From: Aurantimonas sp. Leaf443
GTDB lineage: Bacteria > Pseudomonadota > Alphaproteobacteria > Rhizobiales > Rhizobiaceae
DNA length: 64,000 nt
Direction: 5' to 3'
NCBI RefSeq assembly: GCF_001425575.1
Contig: NZ_LMRD01000008.1
Location: forward strand, 408,081-472,080
Made by a program: the position numbers and the translations under genes. Within the stretch, counting starts at the first letter, position 1. Every line of letters begins with the position of its first letter. Positions 13,778 through 21,291 of this stretch are shown here, in pieces. A model generated the notes under the pieces. It saw only the letters and a program-made list of their open reading frames with translations, did no database searches and had not been told where the DNA came from.

Positions 13778-14530
13778 TCAGCCGGCGGCGACCTTGTCGA
13801 GGCAGCGCTCGATATTCTCGCGCGCCTGGCGCTCCAGGCGGTCGTGCAGGGGCGGCAGGCGGTAGATGGTGGGGCTGGCGCCGAGCCGGGAGAAGAAGCA
13901 GCCGAGCGCGCCGCGCCACTGCGCGTCGTCGAGATGGGACGCTTCCTGGCGCAGGCGGGCCGTATTGGCGGTGAATTGCGGCCAGGGCAGGCCGAGCGAA
14001 GCGAGGTCGAGGTCGAGCATCCACTGGCGGGCGCGGGCCCGGCGCCCCGCCTCGCCGCAGATCGCCGCGCCGCTGCCCATGTGGTCGGCGGTGGCCAGGA
14101 TCGTCTCGGCGACCCAGAGCCGGTCGGCCTCCGGCATCGCCGCGCGGTCCGCCATCCACTGTTCGGCCGAGCGCCGCTCGTTGTCGCAGGCCCCGCCCAC
14201 CACGACCGCGTCGTGATAGGCGATGGCGCAGGCGATGAGGGACGTGTCCTCGGGCCGGGCGAGATCGACCTCGGCGCCGTAGGCCCGATGCAGCCGCCAG
14301 AGGTCGGCGAGATGCCCCGCATCGTGATAGTGGCGGTTCGGCGCCGTCATCTGCCGCCACAGCGCGCCGCGCTCGGCCTCGCCCACGGGCACGTGGGCCA
14401 TCATCTCCGCGAAGGCCGCGGCGGCTTGGCCGGCGGCGCGACGGGTGGCTCCCCGGACGGGCCCGCCCATGTCAGGGCGCCGCGACAGACGTTGCATGCA
14501 TGCTTCGGCGCCTCGTGCGTCCTGACCCAT
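13778..14530 (-). CDS. Predicted HD-superfamily metal-dependent hydrolase
   Basis: Protein of 250 residues of the widespread bacterial group of predicted HD-type phosphohydrolases (COG4339-like). Metal-ligand motifs are visible: NRHYHDAGHL (first histidine and HD-like pair), CAIAYHDAVV (His-Asp), and ETILATADH, followed by a conserved DLDLASLG. The start at 14530 has GGAGG 6 bases upstream. Substrate unknown. It stands alone between the convergent bkd operon and the divergent GntR gene, so context gives no clue to function. Confidence 0.75.
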   Translation of the reverse strand: MGQDARGAEACMQRLSRRPDMGGPVRGATRRAAGQAAAAFAEMMAHVPVGEAERGALWRQMTAPNRHYHDAGHLADLWRLHRAYGAEVDLARPEDTSLIACAIAYHDAVVVGGACDNERRSAEQWMADRAAMPEADRLWVAETILATADHMGSGAAICGEAGRRARARQWMLDLDLASLGLPWPQFTANTARLRQEASHLDDAQWRGALGCFFSRLGASPTIYRLPPLHDRLERQARENIERCLDKVAAG

Positions 14531-14729
14531 CCCTGCCCTCCGGCCCGCCGCAATGTTGACCCTGTTCCCTGTCTGCTTTCAATCCCGATAACGACATACG
14601 CGTGCGAATCGTGCCGGATCACCGTCCGAACGGGGGTCGAGACGGAGGTCGCACCCGGTCCCGACGGCGCTGGCATTCGCCTCGCGCCCGGCCTAAACCC
14701 ATCGCCCCGCCCCCCGGAAGGACCGCCGC

Positions 14730-15434
14730 ATGACGCAAGAACCCGAGGCCGTCTTCCTGGAGCGCAAGCGCGGCTCGGGCGCCCGGATGGTCTACGACGC
14801 GCTGCGCGACGAGATCCTCGACCTCGTCCTGCCGCCCGGCAGCTTCATCGACGAGGTGCAGCTGGCCGAACGCTTCGGCGTCTCGCGCACGCCGGTGCGC
14901 GAGGCCCTGGTGCGTCTCTCGGGCGAGGGGCTGGTCAGCACGCTGCCCAACCGCTCGACCATGGTGTCGAACATCGACTTCCTGAACCTGCAGCCGTATT
15001 TCGACGCGCTGGTCCTCATGTACCGCGTCACCACGCGCCTTGCCGCCCGGCATCACCAGGAGGGCGACCTCGCCGCCATCCGCGCCTGCCAGGACGCCTT
15101 CGCCGAGGCGGTCGCCGCGCAGGACGCGCTCGCCATGATCGCCACCAACGCCGCCTTCCACCTGGCGATCGCCGAAGCCGGCCGCAATCCCTATTTCGCC
15201 GGCCTGTTCGGCCGCCTCGCCGACGAGGGCCGCCGGATCCTGCGCTACTACTACGACAGCTACGAGGACCGCCTGCCGCGCCGTTTCGTGGACGAGCATC
15301 TGGAGATCCTCGACGCCATCGCCGCGCGCGACGCCGACCGCTGCGACCGGCTGGCCGCCGCCCATGCCGAGCAGATCGTGCAGCAGATCCGCTCGCTCTT
15401 CACGCGCGGCGACCGCCTCGAGATCACCCTTTGA
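14730..15434 (+). CDS. GntR-family (FCD subfamily) regulator of the hydroxyproline module
   Basis: Protein of 234 residues with a GGAAGGA ribosome site. The N-terminal winged helix has GSFIDEVQLAERFGVSRTPV and REALVRLSGEGLVSTLPNRS. The FCD domain follows, with FHLAIAEAGRN and YYYDSYEDRLPRRFVDEHLE carrying the histidine and acidic positions used for metal or ligand binding. The next gene encodes a DapA-family enzyme 108 bases downstream, and a TTGTCGACAA palindrome lies between them. It probably represses the downstream genes, possibly with hydroxyproline or a pathway product as effector. Confidence 0.82.
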   Translation: MTQEPEAVFLERKRGSGARMVYDALRDEILDLVLPPGSFIDEVQLAERFGVSRTPVREALVRLSGEGLVSTLPNRSTMVSNIDFLNLQPYFDALVLMYRVTTRLAARHHQEGDLAAIRACQDAFAEAVAAQDALAMIATNAAFHLAIAEAGRNPYFAGLFGRLADEGRRILRYYYDSYEDRLPRRFVDEHLEILDAIAARDADRCDRLAAAHAEQIVQQIRSLFTRGDRLEITL

Positions 15435-15450
15435 TGAGGGGGTGAAATTC

Positions 15451-15460
15451 TTGTCGACAA
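15451..15460. promoter_or_regulatory. Candidate GntR operator before the deaminase gene
   Basis: Perfect palindrome TTGTCGACAA, matching the TTGTNNACAA core known for FCD-type GntR regulators. It lies 17 bases after the GntR stop and is followed by A/T-rich sequence (AAATAAAATGCAAAAATGG) that contains a plausible -10 region for the deaminase gene. Confidence 0.55.
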
Positions 15461-15542
15461 ATAAAATGCAAAAATGGATAGTGTCTCCCAGCCAGACCGC
15501 GACCGCGCCATCGGGCCGTCGCCGACCACCGAGGACCCTTCG

Positions 15543-16511
15543 ATGAAAGCCCAGATCTTCTCCGGCGTCATTCCCGCCCTCATGACCCCCTGCAAGGGAG
15601 ACCGCACGCCCGACTTCGACGCGCTCGTGCGCACCGGACAGGACCTCGTGGCGGCCGGCATGTCGGCGGTCGTCTATTGCGGCTCGATGGGCGACTGGCC
15701 GCTCCTCACCGACGCGCAGCGCATGGAGGGCGTGGAGCGCCTCGTGAAGGCGGGCCTGCCGGTGATCGTGGGCACCGGGGCCGTCAACACGGCCAGCGCC
15801 GTCGCCCATGCCGCGCACGCGCAGTCCGTCGGCGCCCAGGGTCTCATGGTCATCCCCCGCGTCCTGTCTCGCGGCTCGGCGCCGGCGGCCCAGAAGGCGC
15901 ATTTCAAGGCTATCCTCTCGGCCGCGCCCGACCTGCCGGCGGTGATCTACAACAGCCCCTATTACGGCTTCGCCACGCGCGCCGACCTGTTCTTCGCGCT
16001 GCGCGCCGACCATCCGAACCTCGTCGGCTTCAAGGAATTCGGCGGGCCGGCCGACCTTCGCTACGCCGCCGAGACCATCACCAGCCGCGACGACGACGTC
16101 TCGCTGATGATCGGCGTCGACACGGCCGTCTTCCACGGTTTCGTGAACTGCGGCGCCACCGGCGCCATCACCGGCCTCGGCAACGTGCTGCCCAAGGAGG
16201 TCCTGCACCTGTGCGCCCTCTCGCGGGCCGCCGCGGCCGGCGACGCCAAGGCGCGGCGCGACGCGCAGGAGCTGGAACAGGCCATGGCCGTCCTCTCCTC
16301 CTTCGACGAGGGGCCGGACCTCGTCCTGTTCTTCAAGCACATGATGGTGCTCAAGGGCCACGAGGCCTTCGCGCTCCACTTCAACGAGAGCGACGCGCTG
16401 AGCGAGAGCCAGCGCGGCTATGCCGAGGCGCAGCTGCGCCTCTTCGACACCTGGTACGCCGACTGGAGCCGGGCCGAGGGTCGCAGCCCGGCCCAGCGCG
16501 CCGCGGCCTGA
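15543..16511 (+). CDS. DapA-family lyase, probable 1-pyrroline-4-hydroxy-2-carboxylate deaminase
   Basis: Protein of 322 residues of the dihydrodipicolinate synthase/N-acetylneuraminate lyase superfamily. The Schiff-base lysine is K164 in NLVGFKEFGG, and the paired tyrosines sit in YNSPYYGFA. The N-terminal part has YCGSMGDWPLLTDAQR in place of the usual GTTGE loop, arguing against a true DHDPS. Neighbouring FAD oxidoreductase and proline racemase-family epimerase genes point to the L-hydroxyproline route, where this enzyme converts pyrroline hydroxycarboxylate to 2-oxoglutarate semialdehyde. The start at 15543 is chosen over an in-frame ATG at 15474 because it has GAGGA upstream and begins at the family's N-terminus. 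Confidence 0.8.
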   Translation: MKAQIFSGVIPALMTPCKGDRTPDFDALVRTGQDLVAAGMSAVVYCGSMGDWPLLTDAQRMEGVERLVKAGLPVIVGTGAVNTASAVAHAAHAQSVGAQGLMVIPRVLSRGSAPAAQKAHFKAILSAAPDLPAVIYNSPYYGFATRADLFFALRADHPNLVGFKEFGGPADLRYAAETITSRDDDVSLMIGVDTAVFHGFVNCGATGAITGLGNVLPKEVLHLCALSRAAAAGDAKARRDAQELEQAMAVLSSFDEGPDLVLFFKHMMVLKGHEAFALHFNESDALSESQRGYAEAQLRLFDTWYADWSRAEGRSPAQRAAA

Positions 16512-16529
16512 GACGGGCCGGGAGGGCCG

Positions 16530-16637
16530 TCACGCCACGGCGTCGAGGCCCTCCCGTTCCAGCCGGTCGAGGAGCGCCGTCTCGGCCGGAGTGAGGCGGA
16601 TGCCCTCCTGCGCCGTGCGCGCCCGCGCGGCGCGCCG
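16530..16637 (-). pseudogene. C-terminal remnant of an unidentified minus-strand gene
   Basis: On the minus strand an open reading ends at TGA 16530-16532 with EGIRLTPAETALLDRLEREG then LDAVA, which reads like the natural helical C-terminus of a protein. Upstream of it the frame runs into low-complexity repeat DNA (16639-16675) with no start or family sequence. It could be the tail of an Ldh2-type dehydrogenase, which occurs in hydroxyproline clusters, but about 30 residues are too few to say. Confidence 0.3.
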
Positions 16638-16638
16638 G

Positions 16639-16675
16639 CGAGAAGGCGAGAGGGCGAGAGGGCGAGAGGGCGAGG
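16639..16675. repeat. Octamer tandem repeat (CGAGAGGG)n
   Basis: About 4.6 copies of an 8-base unit: CGAGAAGG, then three exact CGAGAGGG, then CGAGG. It lies exactly between the two gene remnants flanking it, so it probably marks a rearrangement or deletion junction. The unit length is not a multiple of three, so it is not protein repeat coding. Confidence 0.85.
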
Positions 16676-16708
16676 ATCGGCTCGCCATGGCTCGGGGCGA
16701 GCGTCGTC

Positions 16709-17008
16709 ATGCCGAGCTTGTCCAGCGCCCGCGCGCTTGCCATGTCGCCGGACTGCATGCTCTTCGACGAGGTGACCTCGGCGCTCGATCCGATGCTCGT
16801 CGGCGAGGTGCCGGACACGCTGCGCCTGCTCGCCTCAGAGGGAATGACGATGATCTGCGTGACGCACGAGATGGAATTCGCCCGCGAGGTCTGCGACCGC
16901 GTCGCCTTCTTCCACAAGGGCGTCATGGCCGAGATCGCGCCGCCCGAGCAGCTCTTCGGGGCGCCGCAGCGCCCGCAGACGCAGACCTTCCTTGCGGCGA
17001 CGCACTGA
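16709..17008 (+). pseudogene. Truncated polar amino acid ABC transporter ATPase (GlnQ/HisP type)
   Basis: Only the C-terminal 40 percent of the ATPase remains. From about position 16721 the frame reads ARALAMSPDCMLFDEVTSAL, covering Walker B and the D-loop, then THEMEFAREVCDRVAFFHKG with the switch histidine, then the normal tail PQRPQTQTFLAATH. Walker A, the Q-loop and the LSGGQ signature are missing. The residue after the Walker B glutamate is Val where the family has Pro. It ends 1 base before the FAD oxidoreductase start, so an amino acid importer once preceded that gene. Confidence 0.8.
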
Positions 17009-17009
17009 G

Positions 17010-18266
17010 ATGGCCGCATCCTCCGGACCACGGCCCGATGTCGTCGTCATCGGCGCGGGCGTCGTCGGCCTCTCGGCCGCGCTCGCTCTCCAGGCGGAGG
17101 GCCTTGCCGTCGCCGTCCTCGACCGCGAGGGGCCGGCGGCCGGGGCCTCGGCGGGCAATGCCGGCGCCTTCGCCTTCACCGACATTCTGCCCCTCGCCTC
17201 GCCCGGCATCCTGAAGAAGGCGCCGCGCTGGCTGCTCGACCCGCTCGGGCCGCTCAGCGTGCCGCCGGCCTATGCCCTGCGGATCGCGCCCTGGATGCTC
17301 CGCTTCTGGCGGGCCTGCGCGCCCGCGCGCGTCGAGGCCTCGACGGCGGCGCAGACGGCGCTGATGGACCTGTCGAAGGCGGAGCTGGAGCCCTTCCTCG
17401 CGGCCACCGGCACGGCCGGGATGCTGCGGCGCGAGGGCAACCTCCAGGTCTACGAGAGCGAGGCAGAGTTCGCGGGCTCGCTGCCCGGCTGGGCGGCACG
17501 CGAGCGCCACGGCATCGACTTCCGCCACATGGGCCCGGCCGAGATGGCGCAGATCCAGCCCGGCCTCTCCCCGCGCTTCACCCATGGCACCTTCACGCCC
17601 GGCTGGTTCTCGATCGCCGACCCGAAGGACTACGTGCTCGCGCTCGCCGACCGCTTCCGGGCCGGGGGCGGGCGGATCGAGCGGGGCGAGGCCAGGGCGC
17701 TCAGGCCCCTTGCCGAAGGCGTCGAGATCGCGACGGCCGAGGGCCCGCGCCCGGCCGGCCGCGTCGTCGTGGCGGCCGGCGCCTTCTCGCACCGCCTGAG
17801 CGAGACGCTCGGCGAGCGCGTGCCGCTGGAGACCGAGCGCGGCTACAACACGACGCTGCCGGCCGGCGCCTTCGACCTGCGCACGCAAGTCACCTTCGGC
17901 GGCCACGGCTTCGTCGTCACCCGCCTCTCCTCGGGGCTGCGCGTCGGCGGGGCGGTGGAACTGGGCGGGCTCGACCTGCCGCCGAACTTCAGGCGCTCCG
18001 AGGCGATGCTGCGAAAGGCGGCCGAGTTCCTGCCGGGCCTCAGGACCGAGGGCGGCCGGCCTTGGATGGGCTTCCGACCCTCGCTGCCCGACTCGCTTCC
18101 CGCCATCGGCCCTTCGCGCGCCTCGCCGCGGATCGTCTACGCGTTCGGCCACGGCCATCTCGGCCTCACCCAGTCGGCCGGCACGGCCCGGCTCGTGGCC
18201 GACCTCGTCACCGGCAGGGCGCCCGCGATCGACCTCTCGCCCTTCTCGCCCCAACGCTTCGCCTAG
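17010..18266 (+). CDS. FAD-dependent D-amino acid (D-hydroxyproline) dehydrogenase-like protein
   Basis: Protein of 418 residues of the DAO/DadA family. The N-terminal Rossmann motif is VVVIGAGVVGLSAALALQAE, followed by an acidic ribose-binding position in LDRE and the GASAGNAGAFAF flavin loop typical of D-amino acid dehydrogenases. Later blocks include RVVVAAGAFSH, GYNTTLP, and a C-terminal YAFGHGHLGLTQSAGTARLV that contacts FAD. In this module it most likely oxidises cis-4-hydroxy-D-proline to the pyrroline carboxylate used by the DapA-family enzyme. D-proline or another D-amino acid is possible. Electrons would pass to the respiratory chain. Confidence 0.85.
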   Translation: MAASSGPRPDVVVIGAGVVGLSAALALQAEGLAVAVLDREGPAAGASAGNAGAFAFTDILPLASPGILKKAPRWLLDPLGPLSVPPAYALRIAPWMLRFWRACAPARVEASTAAQTALMDLSKAELEPFLAATGTAGMLRREGNLQVYESEAEFAGSLPGWAARERHGIDFRHMGPAEMAQIQPGLSPRFTHGTFTPGWFSIADPKDYVLALADRFRAGGGRIERGEARALRPLAEGVEIATAEGPRPAGRVVVAAGAFSHRLSETLGERVPLETERGYNTTLPAGAFDLRTQVTFGGHGFVVTRLSSGLRVGGAVELGGLDLPPNFRRSEAMLRKAAEFLPGLRTEGGRPWMGFRPSLPDSLPAIGPSRASPRIVYAFGHGHLGLTQSAGTARLVADLVTGRAPAIDLSPFSPQRFA

Positions 18267-18276
18267 GAGCCACCCC

Positions 18277-19278
18277 ATGGCCAACCACACGTTCTCCTGC
18301 CTCGACGGCCATACCTGCGGCAATCCGGTGCGCCTCGTCTCGGGCGGCGGCCCGCGCCTCGAGGGCGCCACGATGCTGGAAAGGCGCGCGCATTTCCTGC
18401 GCGAGTTCGACTGGATCCGCACCGGGCTGATGTACGAGCCGCGCGGCCACGACATGATGTCGGGCTCCATCCTCTACCCTTCCACCCGGCCGGACTGCGA
18501 CGTCGCCGTGCTCTTCATCGAGACGAGCGGCTGCCTGCCCATGTGCGGCCACGGCACGATCGGCACGATCACCATGGCGATCGAGAACGGCCTCGTGACG
18601 CCGCGCGAGCCCGGCCGCCTCTCGATCGACGCGCCGGCCGGCAAGGTGGACATCACCTATTCGCAGGAAGGCCGCTTCGTGGAGGAGGTGCGCCTCACCA
18701 ACGTGCCGGGCTACCTCCATGCCGAGGGGCTGACGGCCGAGGTGGAGGGCCTCGGCGAAGTCGTCGTCGACGTCGCCTATGGCGGCAATTTCTACGCCAT
18801 CGTCGAGCCGCAGAAGAATTTCCGCGACATGGCCGACTTCACGGCCGGCGAACTCGTCGGCCTCTCGCCCAGGCTGCGCGCCGCGCTGAACGCCAAGTAC
18901 GAGTTCGTCCATCCCGAGCATCCGCAAATCTGCGGCCTCAGCCACATCCAGTGGACCGGCGCGGCCCTCGATCCGCAGGCCCATGCGCGCAACGCCGTCT
19001 TCTACGGCGAGAAGGCGATCGACCGCTCGCCCTGCGGCACCGGCACCTCGGCCCGCATGGCCCAGCTCGCCGCCAAGGGGAAACTGTCCGTCGGCGACGA
19101 GTTCGTGCACGAGTCGATCATCGGCTCGCTCTTCCGCGGCCGCGTCGAGGCCGCGGCGAGCGTCGGCGGACGGCCGGCCATCGTCCCCTCCATCGCCGGA
19201 TGGGCGCGCCAGACCGGCATCAACACGATCTTCATCGACGACCGCGACCCCTTCGCCCACGGCTTCGTGGTCCGCTAG
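18277..19278 (+). CDS. Proline racemase-family 4-hydroxyproline 2-epimerase
   Basis: Protein of 333 residues, the family's usual length. Both catalytic cysteines are present: C90 in LPMCGHGTIG and C252 in DRSPCGTGTSARMA. This makes an epimerase or racemase rather than a 3-hydroxyproline dehydratase, which has a Thr/Ser replacement. It begins 10 bases after the FAD oxidoreductase and with it and the DapA-family enzyme forms the route trans-4-hydroxy-L-proline to cis-4-hydroxy-D-proline to 2-oxoglutarate semialdehyde. The semialdehyde dehydrogenase is not in the window. Confidence 0.88.
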   Translation: MANHTFSCLDGHTCGNPVRLVSGGGPRLEGATMLERRAHFLREFDWIRTGLMYEPRGHDMMSGSILYPSTRPDCDVAVLFIETSGCLPMCGHGTIGTITMAIENGLVTPREPGRLSIDAPAGKVDITYSQEGRFVEEVRLTNVPGYLHAEGLTAEVEGLGEVVVDVAYGGNFYAIVEPQKNFRDMADFTAGELVGLSPRLRAALNAKYEFVHPEHPQICGLSHIQWTGAALDPQAHARNAVFYGEKAIDRSPCGTGTSARMAQLAAKGKLSVGDEFVHESIIGSLFRGRVEAAASVGGRPAIVPSIAGWARQTGINTIFIDDRDPFAHGFVVR

Positions 19279-19288
19279 GACAGGTCCG

Positions 19289-19310
19289 GGCGGAGCGCGC
19301 GCGCTCCGCC
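19289..19310. terminator. Palindromic terminator after the epimerase gene
   Basis: Perfect 22-base self-complementary sequence (half site GGCGGAGCGCG) beginning 11 bases after the epimerase stop, in the convergent gap before the chemoreceptor gene. It probably ends the plus-strand transcript; there is no U-tract, which is common at this GC content. Confidence 0.55.
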
Positions 19311-19356
19311 GCCGCACGATGCCCCTGTTCGAGGCCCCGGGACCGCATCCGGTGAT

Positions 19357-19395
19357 CCCGAACCCGGCGGACGGTCTGCGGCCGCCGGGTTCGGG
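19357..19395. terminator. Terminator hairpin after the chemoreceptor gene
   Basis: Perfect 14-base inverted repeat (CCCGAACCCGGCGG and its complement) with an 11-base loop, ending 7 bases from the stop of the minus-strand chemoreceptor gene. Likely terminator for that gene. Confidence 0.6.
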
Positions 19396-19401
19396 GCGCC
19401 G

Positions 19402-21141
19402 TCAGGCGCTGAGCCGTTCGAAGGGCTCGTCGGTCAGGTCGAGCGCGAAGCCCGTGGCGGGCGCGTTCGCCGCCTTGGCAGGCCCTGCCGCGCGGCGCGC
19501 GGGCGCCCTTGCGGCGGCCGGCGCCCGCTCGGCGGCGAAGGCGGCGACGCTCGCCTGCAGGCCGCGCGCGTCGCGCCCCGTCTCCGCCGTCGTCGTCGCG
19601 GCGTCCGCTTCCGTGTCGTCCAGGCGGAAGAAGGCCGCCCGCTCGTTGAGGCGCGCGGCGCCCTGCGAGAGTTCCTGCGAGGTCGCGGACATCTCGTTGG
19701 AGGCGCCGGCATTGGCCTGCGTCACCTGGTCGAGCTGCTGGATCGCCTGGTTGATCTGCTCGATGCCGACCGACTGCTCGCGGCAGGCCGAGGAGATTTC
19801 CGAGACGAGCTCGGCCGTGCGCTGGATGTCGGGCACGAGCGCGGCCAGGAGCGTTCCCGCCTCCTCGGAGACCGTCAGCGTCGAGCGCGACAGTTCGCCG
19901 ATCTCGGTCGCCGCCTCCTGGCTGCGTTCGGCGAGCTTTCGCACCTCGGAGGCGACGACGGCGAAGCCGCGCCCGTGGCTGCCCGCCCGCGCCGCCTCGA
20001 TGGCCGCGTTGAGGGCCAGAAGGTCGGTCTGGCGGGCGATCTCCTTCACCACCATGATCTTCTGGGCGATGGTGCGCATGGCCTCGACGGACTGGACGAC
20101 GGCAAGGCCCGTCGTCTCGGCCTTGCGCGAGGCCTCGATGGCGATCGTCTCGGTCTGCGTGGCGTTGTCGGCGTTCTGGCGCACGTTGGACGCCATTTCC
20201 TCGATCGCGGCCGAGGCCTGTTCGGAGGCGGCGGCCTGCTCGGTGGAGCCGGAGGAGAGCTGCTCGGCGGTGGCGGCCGACTGGGCGGATCCGGAGGCGA
20301 CCTGCGCCGACGAGACGCGGACGGCGTGGATCGTGCCGGCAAGGCGCAGCCGCATCTGGCACAGGCGCGTCAGGAGCGTGCCGATCTCGTCGCTGCGCGT
20401 GTGGACGATGCGCCGGGAAAGGTCGCCGGACGCCATGAGCTCGACATGCTCCTCCATCTGCCGCAGACCGCGCGTCAGCGAGGCGGCCATCCAGAAGGCG
20501 AGCCCGGCGCCCACCGCCACCGCCGCCGCGACGAGGGCGATCAGCCAGTTGCGCGTTTCCAGATAGGTCGCGCCGGAGGCCTCGACGAAGTCCGCCGCCC
20601 CCTTCTGGCTGCGCAGCACGAGCTGCGACAGACGGGTCTGCGCGGCCTCGGCGGCCGGCCGCAGACGCTCGTCGGCGAAGGTCTTGGCGGTCGCCAGCGA
20701 CCCGTCCGTGCCCTCGACGGCCGTCCTGTCGACATCGACGGCGGCGGCGAGCGCGAAGCCCTGGTCGGTCAGGGTCTCGAGCGAGAGGAGCATCGGCGCG
20801 AGGTCGGCGACCTCGGCCTGTCCCTCCCGCGTCGGCACGGCCTTGAGAAAGCTCTGCGTGCTCTCGCCGATCTCGGCCCAGGTGGCCTCGTATTCGACGC
20901 GCAGGGCCTCGATCTGCGAGGCGGGCGCGGCGAGCGCGGTGCGCACGATGCGGCGGACCCGCTCCAGATCCCGGTCGATCGTCGAAAGGGTGCGCACCTG
21001 CTCGAAGGGCCGGTCGGCGAATTGCGAGAAGCGGTCGGCGCTCGCCGACAGGGCCTGGACGCCGATCGCACCGACGCCCGCGGTGAGGATCAGCACGGCG
21101 CCGAAGCTTGCGGCCAGCCGGGTCTTCAGGGAGAAACGCAT
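19402..21141 (-). CDS. Methyl-accepting chemotaxis protein
   Basis: Protein of 579 residues from ATG 21141 (a GTG at 21168 would add 9). A first membrane segment lies at residues 8-29, a periplasmic or sensory helical bundle with no PAS or Cache fold I can recognise follows, and a second membrane segment starts near residue 180 ([20 protein letters not shown]). A HAMP region then leads to the signalling domain with the hairpin tip [21 protein letters not shown] and [19 protein letters not shown]. The C-terminal tail ends [12 protein letters not shown]. It closely resembles the receptor at 34496-36526 in the cytoplasmic half. Ligand unknown; it lies between two uptake modules. Confidence 0.92.
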   Translation of the reverse strand: MRFSLKTRLAASFGAVLILTAGVGAIGVQALSASADRFSQFADRPFEQVRTLSTIDRDLERVRRIVRTALAAPASQIEALRVEYEATWAEIGESTQSFLKAVPTREGQAEVADLAPMLLSLETLTDQGFALAAAVDVDRTAVEGTDGSLATAKTFADERLRPAAEAAQTRLSQLVLRSQKGAADFVEASGATYLETRNWLIALVAAAVAVGAGLAFWMAASLTRGLRQMEEHVELMASGDLSRRIVHTRSDEIGTLLTRLCQMRLRLAGTIHAVRVSSAQVASGSAQSAATAEQLSSGSTEQAAASEQASAAIEEMASNVRQNADNATQTETIAIEASRKAETTGLAVVQSVEAMRTIAQKIMVVKEIARQTDLLALNAAIEAARAGSHGRGFAVVASEVRKLAERSQEAATEIGELSRSTLTVSEEAGTLLAALVPDIQRTAELVSEISSACREQSVGIEQINQAIQQLDQVTQANAGASNEMSATSQELSQGAARLNERAAFFRLDDTEADAATTTAETGRDARGLQASVAAFAAERAPAAARAPARRAAGPAKAANAPATGFALDLTDEPFERLSA

Positions 21142-21291
21142 GGGAACACTCGTTTTCGCTATCGCCACCTCGCGGCGATCTCCATGGCCGCCCTAACGCG
21201 CTCCTCAGCCTTCCGGCCGACTCCCGTTCGCTCGCGATGCGCCGATCTTGCGCGGCATGGTTGGCAAATCCTGAAGCCGCCCCTCCGGCCC

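Noticed and set aside
16709..17008. Short intact ABC ATPase gene
   Set aside because: Walker A, Q-loop and signature motifs are absent, so it cannot be a functional ATPase; treated as a remnant.
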